A DNA stretch of 64,000 nucleotides from Verrucomicrobiota bacterium (GTDB lineage Bacteria > Verrucomicrobiota > Verrucomicrobiia > JADLBR01). The position numbers were made by a program, and so were the translations under genes. Location of the stretch: the NCBI GenBank assembly GCA_029560585.1, contig JAKQKQ010000189.1, forward strand, positions 62,001 through 126,000, written 5' to 3'. The notes below the pieces were generated by a model. That model did not search any database, was not told where the DNA came from, and saw only the letters and a program-made list of their open reading frames with translations. Below, piece by piece: positions 18,610 to 25,397 of the stretch. The stretch's first letter is position 1, and each line of letters begins with the position of its first letter.

Positions 18610-19002
18610 TCACAGCGAATAGACCAAGACCACGAACGCGATCGCGGCCAGCAGCGCCTTGCTGATCGCGATCCTCGGCCAACGCATGGTCACCCACTTC
18701 TCCCGCAGACGCGGAAACCACGCATAGATGACGATCTTCACCACCATGGTCAGGGCAAACCACGCGCAGAAGATCGCCGCCGGCAGCGGGGCGTGACCCC
18801 GCGACACGTCGGCCAACGCCAAAAAAAGCAGCGTCAGGATCGCCGTCCAGTACGCCTTGGCCCAAAGCGGAAGCCTGAAATCCGGATACCCGTACGCCCG
18901 CCGCTCGTGCCGCTGGTACTCGTCCCGGAGAATCAGAACCCACCCGAGGCCCACCACCTCGACCACGATCACCGACGTCAGGAATACGAGCGCGAATGGC
19001 AT
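18610..19002 (-). CDS. Hypothetical four-helix membrane protein
   Basis: 130 residues from ATG 19002. Four hydrophobic helices are visible: FALVFLTSVIVVEVVGLGWV, YWTAILTLLFLALADV, LPAAIFCAWFALTMVVKIVIY and ISKALLAAIAFVVLVYSL. A charged segment (RDEYQRHERRAYGYPDFRLP) links the first two. No family is recognised. It is divergent from the next gene with start codons only 1 nt apart, so the two presumably share overlapping 5' control signals, or one of the starts is wrong. Confidence 0.65.
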   Translation of the reverse strand: MPFALVFLTSVIVVEVVGLGWVLILRDEYQRHERRAYGYPDFRLPLWAKAYWTAILTLLFLALADVSRGHAPLPAAIFCAWFALTMVVKIVIYAWFPRLREKWVTMRWPRIAISKALLAAIAFVVLVYSL

Positions 19003-19003
19003 T

Positions 19004-19345
19004 ATGTCTCTTTCGCTTATTCTCTGCCATCTCAGCCCACGCCTCAAACCCGAAAACCTGCCCGCCCTTGCGAGCCACTTGCAAAGCGTACATCCCGCGC
19101 CACCTTCCCGCGTGCAAAACCCCACCCTTGCCACTCTTGAGACCGCCCTCCGAGCCATCAAGACCGCCGCCAGCGAAAGGCTCGATTGCCGCGATCACCT
19201 CGCCCGACTCGACGAGATCGCTCGCCTCGCCGGCTCCTCCCTGCCCTCCGATCTCCGCCACTACCTCCGAAACCGCAGCTACGACAAAGCCCTGCTCCTG
19301 CTTCAGGGCCATGACCCTGAAACCTCCCCCGCCCGCTGCGGCTGA
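19004..19345 (+). CDS. Hypothetical small helical protein
   Basis: 113 residues. The C-terminal two thirds look like a folded helical protein (TLATLETALRAIKTAASERL, then HLARLDEIARLAGSSLPSDL and LRNRSYDKALLLLQG); the N-terminal 35 residues are less convincing. No family is recognised. It ends about 75 bp before tRNA-Thr. The opposite strand is also open here, so coding status is moderate. Confidence 0.45.
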   Translation: MSLSLILCHLSPRLKPENLPALASHLQSVHPAPPSRVQNPTLATLETALRAIKTAASERLDCRDHLARLDEIARLAGSSLPSDLRHYLRNRSYDKALLLLQGHDPETSPARCG

Positions 19346-19421
19346 ATCCCGGCATCGCACCCTCTCCTTCCCTATTGATTTTCCCCGCAGCCCTGCCAGC
19401 ATACCGCCCGTTCCCTTTCCA

Positions 19422-19507
<86 letters not shown>

Positions 19508-19544
19508 CACTTGCGACGGAAGTCGAATCGTCGCCCAAGTATCT

Positions 19545-19566
19545 CTTGGACACTTCTTGGACACTT
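19545..19566. repeat. Tandem CTTGGACACTT repeat near attL
   Basis: Two adjacent 11-bp copies (19545-19555, 19556-19566), 38 bp inside the att repeat. The same tandem pair lies at 33430-33451 (first codons of the integrase), and one clear plus one degraded copy lie at 56432-56453. Candidate arm-type binding sites. Confidence 0.6.
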
Positions 19567-19757
19567 TTCTGGCCCACTCCCCCACCATTCGTCTGCTGAC
19601 CCTTCCTGTGTTGCGGTGATTCCTTCTGACTACCTCGCTAGCCGCTGGCCCACGGCTGAGATGATCGTGGCCCGCCTCATGCAGTGACTGGGCCACACGC
19701 TCCCTTCCCCTGGCCCACCATCAAAATTGCCCAGGCCGCGTGGCCCATGCCGCCACC

Positions 19758-20234
19758 CTACCCCACTGCCGATAGCGTGGCCGTCAGCACCGCCCCCACC
19801 CACTCTCCGATGCCTGGTTCCTTGCTCTCCCGCGAACCGGCGACGTTGAGCACCGCGACGCGGTGCCTGCCGATGAAGTCCCGCAGCAGCGCGGCGGCGT
19901 CGCCCCTTGCGTCCCTGGCGATGTGCAGGCACGGCTTGCCCAGCACCCGCGCAATAGCGATGGTCTTGCGGCTACCCCCGCTGGCCGCCTTGCCCAGCGT
20001 GAAGACGACCGTGCCGTCCGAGTCGCGCACGTTCCACTCGGTGCGCTGGAGGTAGCTGGCACCTGGAGTCTCGGTGAGCGCGTAGCGATCTGGTATCGTT
20101 CCATCCTCGGCCCTGCGGCCCTTCGGGCACCAGCCGCCATGGGAAAGGCCCAAAGCTATGGCGGCGTCCAGCGCGGCGCGGTCGGCGCCTGTCTGGCCCC
20201 CAGAGACCAGCTTCTCGATGAGGAATGCGGGCAT
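19758..20234 (-). CDS. Putative molybdenum-carrier / SLOG-family protein
   Basis: 158 residues. The N-terminal signature LVSGGQTGADRAALDAAIAL followed by GGWCPKGRRAEDG and IPDRYALTE is characteristic of the putative molybdenum carrier family (cytokinin-riboside-monophosphate-hydrolase/DprA-like Rossmann folds, SLOG superfamily). GGSRKTIAIA lies in the second half and probably completes a nucleotide-binding pocket. Such SLOG proteins are thought to bind nucleotides or cofactors, and many sit in mobile or defence-related islands; the substrate here is unknown. It is the leftmost gene of island 1, transcribed towards attL, with the CRISPR array upstream. Confidence 0.75.
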   Translation of the reverse strand: MPAFLIEKLVSGGQTGADRAALDAAIALGLSHGGWCPKGRRAEDGTIPDRYALTETPGASYLQRTEWNVRDSDGTVVFTLGKAASGGSRKTIAIARVLGKPCLHIARDARGDAAALLRDFIGRHRVAVLNVAGSRESKEPGIGEWVGAVLTATLSAVG

Positions 20235-20490
20235 GGAACAATCTATGCGCGGGCATGGGACATGGGTAGTGCCACACTGCGGGCAAATCCCCTTGCCCTC
20301 CCCGGCCTGCTCCCCTCATCATTGGTCCAACGCTTGGGATCGTTCGCGTGAGGCCGGTTACGGTCCTGCCATCCCATGCGCCAGGGCCGCGCGGGCCGTT
20401 CTTTCCCCTATCCCAAAACCCACCCGCGCGGCCCGTCTTCTATTCTCCGACCACGCTGCGCTGGAGCGAGTCCTCGAGACACCTTGACCC

Positions 20491-20669
20491 AATCAAATGG
20501 GGCCGCGGCTGTGAGGCCGCGGAAACATCGGCATCGCCATCTCGACCAACCAGATTATGCTGCTTCAATGGGGCCGCGGCTCTGAGGCCGCGGAAATCGG
20601 CGTCACACCGGCGGTGATCCCGAAATACTGGACGCTTCAATGGGGCCGCGGCTCTGAAACCGCGGAAAT
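20491..20669 (-). CRISPR. Mini CRISPR array: three 36-bp repeats, two spacers, no cas genes
   Basis: Repeats at 20491-20526 (degenerate at its 5' end), 20562-20597 and 20634-20669 (two mismatches, AA for GG). The spacers are 35 bp (20527-20561) and 36 bp (20598-20633) and unrelated to each other. The repeat contains the palindromic stem CCGCGGCTCTGAGGCCGCGG. On the minus strand it ends CCCATTGAAGC, which resembles the 8-nt 5' handle of type I/III repeats, so transcription leftwards is inferred. No cas gene occurs anywhere in the window, so any activity would need cas proteins in trans. Confidence 0.88.
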
Positions 20670-20871
20670 GCGCAGCCATCCCGGCGGAACGCATCTTCGG
20701 GCCATTGCACGACCTGTCGGCGGAGATATCCAAAGTCCTCAGCGGGCTGCTCCGCGCGCTGCGCAAACCGTAGTTCCCTGCAGCCTGCGGCCTCCAGTCT
20801 CCAGCCTGCTCGTGGCATGGGTCTCTGGGACCCGCCGCCCAGCCGGGGGCCGGAGCCGTCGGCATTCCCGC

Positions 20872-21010
20872 TCGACCTCCGGCGCCCCGTCCGCTACGCT
20901 ATCCGTATCGTGGGACGGCTTCAGACGGGGCTGGCAGCCCCCCGGAGGGCGACGGGGGGGCGGTCGCGCCCACGGAGCGGGCAAAACCAGTTTCCTATCC
21001 GTAATTACAG
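20872..21010. repeat. Segment shared (inverted) between the two islands, copy 1
   Basis: Contains CCGTCCGCTACGCTATCC and GTGGGACGGCTTCAGAC. The reverse complement of 50340-50460 carries the same text with substitutions (CCGTCTGCTACGATATCC, ATGGGACGGCTTCAGAC), and the read-through peptides align (PVRYAIRIVGRLQT against PVCYDIPMMGRLQT). It is probably the remnant of a mobile gene or its terminus. Confidence 0.55.
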
Positions 21011-21090
21011 CTAGAATAAAGTCATATTTTTAACAATTGACTAGCGATAAGAACATAAACTTTATAAATAAGTCTAGATTAACTAACATT

Positions 21091-22050
21091 ATGAAAAGGC
21101 AAGATGTACCTAAACCAAGTTTTCTTGGCATGCTTCTAGACAGTGTTAGCTGTGCAGGAATAGCAAGAAAGGCTATGATGTATGGTGCTCTGATTGCGGG
21201 ACTAACTAGTGAAGCAGGCGCTTCCTTGATGCCTTTGGATGATGTTCATGATTCTACATTTATTCCCCCAGTTATTTTAAAACCAGCAAGTTATGGAAAC
21301 TTAACTGGCGGCGACGGAGATGTCTCTGACCCTATTTGGGTGGCATCTACTGATTTGGGTTATTTACACTTTTATAACGGCACAAACGCAATACCGGTGA
21401 AGACAGTCAACACTGGAGTCCCTGACCTGTCTGGAGTGGCTTATCTTGGTAATAATAATTATGCATTAAGCGGAGGAGGCAACATTTATGTAGGCAATGT
21501 TTCAGGGAATACCTGGACGCAGACCACATTATTGCCTTTGGATGTTCTGGCTATAACCGACATTGACTTTGCGAATAACAAATATTGGATATCGACAGCA
21601 GATGATATTAGATTGGTTAATGATGATTTGTCTACTACAGTGATAGATCCTGGTGGAGGGCAATCACTTGACATTCTTGTGTTTAAAGATGGAGTATATA
21701 CTGTAAATTATAATATGGCTCAAGGAAACGCGGAATTGTTCAACAGACAAGATTTAAATGGTAATATACTGCACGGCGCAGGAAATGAAGCATTAGTTGA
21801 TTGGAATAATTCAACAACTGTAAGGGGAATAGCTTATTATGATGGTGGAGTTGCAGTTATAATGAATCCAGGAATGCAAATGCACGGAGAGCAAGCGTAT
21901 CAGCCGAACATGCTATCCGGAATACCAGAACCAAGCGCGCTTCTTGTGTTAGCTCCATTGGCAGTTGCTTTGATGGCAAAAATACATAGCAAACCCAAAA
22001 GAGAATTAACTGACTTTTCCAGTGATTATTTCTTCCGCCTGATGTTATAA
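21091..22050 (+). CDS. AT-rich secreted protein with PEP-CTERM-like sorting signal
   Basis: 319 residues from the ATG at 21091 (an upstream in-frame TTG at 21037 is less likely). After a hydrophobic N-terminal region (MMYGALIAGLTSEAGAS) the body reads as a beta-propeller-like protein with repeated strands (WVASTDLGYLHFYNGTN, YALSGGGNIYVGNV, KYWISTADDIRLV). The C-terminus is PEPSALLVLAPLAVALMA followed by KIHSKPKRE: a PEP motif, one hydrophobic helix and a basic tail, as recognised by exosortase/PEP-CTERM systems. The DNA is strikingly AT-rich compared with everything around it, indicating recent acquisition from a different genome. No exosortase gene is in the window. Confidence 0.75.
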   Translation: MKRQDVPKPSFLGMLLDSVSCAGIARKAMMYGALIAGLTSEAGASLMPLDDVHDSTFIPPVILKPASYGNLTGGDGDVSDPIWVASTDLGYLHFYNGTNAIPVKTVNTGVPDLSGVAYLGNNNYALSGGGNIYVGNVSGNTWTQTTLLPLDVLAITDIDFANNKYWISTADDIRLVNDDLSTTVIDPGGGQSLDILVFKDGVYTVNYNMAQGNAELFNRQDLNGNILHGAGNEALVDWNNSTTVRGIAYYDGGVAVIMNPGMQMHGEQAYQPNMLSGIPEPSALLVLAPLAVALMAKIHSKPKRELTDFSSDYFFRLML

Positions 22051-22109
22051 ATCAGTATCTTTATTTGGTGGAGGCCGGGGTCGGATAACGTACGCTGTTT
22101 TTCGCACAT

Positions 22110-22475
22110 TTGATGGGGCTGGTCTGGGTTGATACAACCGGGACAGCGACAATGGAGACAGGAGAGAAGCAGTGCGACGGGCAGGTGCCTGCCGGGGGAT
22201 CCGGGCTGGGCAAGGTGATCAACATCGACGAGGGGCGGATCCGTGGCCATCTGGACAAGATGGTGCTCGAGACCGTGGAGCAGACGCTCAACGGGCTTCT
22301 GGACGCGGAGGCCGATCGGCTCTGCAGGGCGGGCCGGTACGAGCGCAGCGCGGAGCGGCTCGACACGCGGGCGGGTTGTTTCCGGCGGCTTGGACAACCC
22401 TGGCGGGTTGGCCACAATCCTCGCGGCCCCTGCCAGCCGGGCCTTCGGGGGCCCGGCTTGGCCGCTGCGGGTTGA
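22110..22475 (+). pseudogene. IS256-family (mutator) transposase, N-terminal remnant
   Basis: Residues DEGRIRGHLDKMVLETVEQT followed by LLDAEADRLCRAGRYERS and DTRAG match the N-terminal region of IS256-type transposases. Homology stops near 22374, and the remaining codons are unrelated. The catalytic DDE part is absent. It is a dead fragment next to the AT-rich gene and may mark how that gene arrived. Confidence 0.75.
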
Positions 22476-22643
22476 CGCCCCCAGAACAACCCTTCCTTGT
22501 TAGAACGAACCAATACCAACGAACCACTCAACCGATGACCCAACCGAGAATGTGCGAAAGATTCTGGACACTACCCGGATCGGCAAACCCTCGCCTGTCC
22601 GCAGAACCTTCAATCAGCCCAGAACGCCATCGGAGTGAACGCT

Positions 22644-23459
22644 CTATTTATTGTTCGTCGCTTCCTCAGCTAAGGGTCCCCTGTCTATCTGCTCCTTAGG
22701 TGGTTCACGCCGCGACATCGAATACCTCATAAAAATCTCCGTATTGCGTATTTTTCTATCAACCGACAAGCCCAGTTTTTTGTTGTGTGCCGAAAACGAT
22801 CTAACGATCCACTGACACAAATCCGCAGGCAACTCTCCAGGAAAGACCGGGCTCACCAAATATGTGTCTTCTTCTTTCTCGCTTTTCAAAGGCGTGCGAT
22901 ATTCGACGACAAAACCATAATCGATGCAAGGCTTCAGCAGTTCTTTTGCGTCAAGTTTTTCGGCTAATGTTTTGCTGATAGCGACAGCCGCTAAATCTAG
23001 TTTTGTCGTGAAATCATGTGCTTCGATAATAGTTTTTCCTGCAAAGATGTCGTTATTGAAAACCACATCACCGAAGGCAATACCCCCACGTATCGGGAGC
23101 CCATCCATCATAAAACTGTAACATAGCATTTGAATGTACCCAAATAACCAAAACAAGACGGGCACCGAAATATTTGCATTGGAAATCGGGAGCATGATTA
23201 GGATGGTGTCGGAGAACTGTATTATCCGCATAGTGTCTAACGCCTCGCGAGCCTCGGCCCATTTGCTTGGATCCTCGTTGAAATCCTCCATTATAGATTT
23301 CTTAATCGCGCGTGGGGTTTGCCGGATAACGGAGTCACTTATCTCTGCCGCGGTCTCCGGTTCGTTTGTGTTTAAGAACTCCCTGTACCCGAGGATATCC
23401 AAGAAAGCTACGATGCTTTCGCGCGACCCAAAATGAGTGGCCCCAGAATCTTTAGTCAT
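22644..23459 (-). CDS. Class III nucleotide-cyclase-like protein (possible signalling/defence cyclase)
   Basis: 271 residues, cytoplasmic, no membrane segment. The arrangement IVAFLDILGYREFL (first metal-binding Asp), then IIQFSDTILIMLP (second Asp), then LPIRGGIAFGDVVFNNDIFA and IIEAHDFTTKLDLAAVAIS follows the layout of class III adenylate/guanylate cyclase homology domains, including the stand-alone cyclases found in phage-defence islands such as Pycsar PycC. The substrate-specifying residues cannot be assigned by eye. The DNA is less GC-rich than its surroundings. There is no TIR or transmembrane effector gene adjacent, so a Pycsar role is only a hypothesis. Confidence 0.6.
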   Translation of the reverse strand: MTKDSGATHFGSRESIVAFLDILGYREFLNTNEPETAAEISDSVIRQTPRAIKKSIMEDFNEDPSKWAEAREALDTMRIIQFSDTILIMLPISNANISVPVLFWLFGYIQMLCYSFMMDGLPIRGGIAFGDVVFNNDIFAGKTIIEAHDFTTKLDLAAVAISKTLAEKLDAKELLKPCIDYGFVVEYRTPLKSEKEEDTYLVSPVFPGELPADLCQWIVRSFSAHNKKLGLSVDRKIRNTEIFMRYSMSRREPPKEQIDRGPLAEEATNNK

Positions 23460-23699
23460 AGTTTAAACCGTAGGGCGGCAGCGTGGTTTGTTCAAGGTTC
23501 TTGTCATCATGGGTGTTCGGTTTGTTCGCGAGCGTAGGGGCGATGCTGAAAAGGCGGCGTATATAGTCTGTTTTTGTCGCATATCCCATGATTGGGCCAC
23601 TCCGCACGACCTCTTTGGCCATTCGAGAACGCGTCCCTTTGGTATGATCTCGCAACTCCTTCGCCTGCGCGCGTCTCGTGTTTCTGTTCCCCAGCCACC

Positions 23700-23734
23700 A
23701 CCCTCCACATAGAATGTTCCATAGTGTGGAGGGT
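23700..23734 (+). promoter_or_regulatory. 10-bp perfect inverted repeat just upstream of a start codon
   Basis: ACCCTCCACA (23700-23709) and TGTGGAGGGT (23725-23734) flank a 15-nt loop and end 2 nt before the ATG at 23737. It could be an operator or a 5' UTR hairpin occluding the ribosome site; the right arm (GGAGGGT) contains the likely Shine-Dalgarno sequence. Confidence 0.55.
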
Positions 23735-23736
23735 GT

Positions 23737-24003
23737 ATGGACGCAGTCAGTCGCCGACAGGCCATCGATATCGTAACCGAGGCCCTGGTTGAGCGAATCA
23801 GGCGGAAGATGCGCGTCTGGGGATTTGGGGACGCCGGGTGCCCCCGCCCCATCTACGAGGCAAACAATGCGCGCTATCGGGACTCCTGGGTGGTGCGCAT
23901 CCCGACGGAGCCGCCGTATCTCCTTCGGAGCAGCGAGATCGTCAGCGTCTCGAAGGCAACCGGAGAGATCCTGTACTCAGGCTCCGCGAACGACGAGGGC
24001 TGA
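23737..24003 (+). CDS. Small hypothetical protein (88 aa)
   Basis: A basic N-terminal helix (AIDIVTEALVERIRRKMRVWGFG) is followed by a beta-rich part (SWVVRIPTEPP, then EIVSVSKATGEILYSGSANDEG). The WVVRIP...ATGEI pattern is like small PepSY- or NTF2-like immunity folds, but no family can be named with certainty. Its ribosome site (GGAGGG) lies inside the right arm of a perfect inverted repeat, so translation could be gated by RNA structure. It is divergent from the cyclase-like gene with about 280 bp between them. Confidence 0.6.
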   Translation: MDAVSRRQAIDIVTEALVERIRRKMRVWGFGDAGCPRPIYEANNARYRDSWVVRIPTEPPYLLRSSEIVSVSKATGEILYSGSANDEG

Positions 24004-24083
24004 CACGTCGGGCCCATTATGGTCATCCCGCCATGTGACCGCGCCGTTGACCACAATGTGTTCCTGTTCCGGGATCCGGCCCG

Positions 24084-24431
24084 CTAGGAGGACTGCGAGT
24101 TCCGCCTACACAATTCTTGCAGCCGCTTTAGCTCCTGCCGATACCCACTCTCCAGATAGGCGCGGACGGCCCCCTTGGGCAGTAGCGGCGCGGGCGGCAA
24201 CTGCGGGATCTGATCGTCCGAATCGGACGGGGGTTCCTGCGACTGCGAGCCGGTTGTTCCCTTCTTGCGCGCCGCCAGGAATGCCCGCACCTGGGCCACG
24301 CCCTCCGTCACGCTCCGATCCAGCCAAGCGAGTTCCTCGGGCGTCAACATATTGGAGGACGAAGAAGATTGTGTGCTGCGCGTTCGCGAACGCCCCTTTC
24401 CGGCACCTTGCCCTTTGACACCCTTGCCCAT
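24084..24431 (-). CDS. Hypothetical small protein (115 aa)
   Basis: Starts at ATG 24431. A Ser/Gly/Arg-rich N-terminus (GKGRSRTRSTQSSSSSN) precedes a helical segment (LTPEELAWLDRSVTEGVAQV) and a second helix near the end (AYLESGYRQELKRLQELCR), with a Pro-rich linker between. No family is recognised. It is convergent with the 88-aa gene. Confidence 0.5.
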   Translation of the reverse strand: MGKGVKGQGAGKGRSRTRSTQSSSSSNMLTPEELAWLDRSVTEGVAQVRAFLAARKKGTTGSQSQEPPSDSDDQIPQLPPAPLLPKGAVRAYLESGYRQELKRLQELCRRNSQSS

Positions 24432-24603
24432 GACGAGAATGTTACGTACCGCCACCACCCAGAAAGTCCAGCGTGCCCGAACCGCGCGCGGGGCAACCGG
24501 CTTTACGGTGGTCATCTCGATTAAGGTCTTTGCGGAGGGTCGCCACGCTGGGGTAAAGTCCTCGGTCATGAGACTACGCGAGACGATGCGCAAGGGGGCC
24601 TGC

Positions 24604-25008
24604 ATGGCCGATGACGCGATGCCGCTGGTGATCGACAGCACCGTGCGCGAGAACGTGGCCGCGGTCGTCGCCTACGCCCGCGAGAACCGCCTGCCCATGG
24701 CCCGCCTGCTCGGCGCCATGCACGACGAGGGCTACGTCGCGCCTGGGGATGATCCGCGCCGCGTGGTGCACATCCCCACCTGCTACCGGTGTGTCTACAC
24801 CGAGGAATCGCAGCCACAGGGCCTGTGCCGCCATCTGTCGGTGAGCATCGGGCGCAAGGGCGAGGTGCCGTCGGACGACGCGGTGCAGTTGATCATGGGG
24901 TTGTTCGGGTTCAAGAGCCCGAAGGTCGAAGATGCGCTGGCGTGCTACGTCGAAGACACCGACGCCCCAGGCATCCAGGCGGTCAGCGTGGTCGAGATCA
25001 TGGTGTGA
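24604..25008 (+). CDS. Hypothetical protein with a CxxC...CxH cluster (134 aa)
   Basis: The start at 24604 is preceded by a good ribosome site (CAAGGGGG, 5-6 nt spacing); an upstream in-frame ATG at 24568 lacks one. The motif CYRCVYTEESQPQGLCRHL (about residues 60-78) could bind zinc or an iron-sulphur cluster. It is followed by a helical part (SDDAVQLIMGLFGFKSPK) and a C-terminal strand (QAVSVVEIMV). Strong third-position GC supports coding. Function unknown. Confidence 0.62.
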   Translation: MADDAMPLVIDSTVRENVAAVVAYARENRLPMARLLGAMHDEGYVAPGDDPRRVVHIPTCYRCVYTEESQPQGLCRHLSVSIGRKGEVPSDDAVQLIMGLFGFKSPKVEDALACYVEDTDAPGIQAVSVVEIMV

Positions 25009-25180
25009 CCGTATGCCGTGGCGGTTCCATGGGCGGTTGCCGGTGCTCCCCGCGGGTTAGGTCTGGCGGTCGCGCGAGCTCATCCCGTGCCGGAAGCTGA
25101 GGCCCTGAAGTGCCAAAAAATGTCGCCCGGTCGCCTGCGGTGCCCATGGGGCCTTAGATGTCGACGTGCCCGGCCCACGT

Positions 25181-25208
25181 CAAAAAAAATTGACCCCCGA
25201 CGGGGGTC
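25181..25208 (-). terminator. Intrinsic terminator for the double-FGE gene
   Basis: On the minus strand the stem GACCCCC-GTC-GGGGGTC is followed directly by AATTTTTTTT. It lies 190 bp downstream of the leftward FGE gene stop. Confidence 0.85.
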
Positions 25209-25266
25209 GCCGCGACTAGGACTCCCAGATGGGAGAGACGAGTTTGGCAAGGCTTCATTCAACCGG

Positions 25267-25317
25267 GCGTAACGCGACGGCTTCTCGGCCCGCAGCGGGA
25301 CGTGCCCCCCGCGAGCG
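25267..25317. repeat. Direct repeat flanking the double-FGE gene (second copy 27740-27788)
   Basis: GCGTAACGCGACGGCTTCTCGG (25267) corresponds to GCGTAGCGCGCCGACTTCTCGG (27740), and both continue to GGGACGTG..CCCCCGAGCG-like text. The pair brackets the FGE gene at a distance of about 2.5 kb and may be recombination scars of a mobile cassette. Confidence 0.5.
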
Positions 25318-25397
25318 ATGTGCAAGTAGCGGGGTTCGGGAGGAGGGCATCATCTGCCAGCAGCCCTTCTCCCGCGTGCGGTCTGCGTCAATGACTC

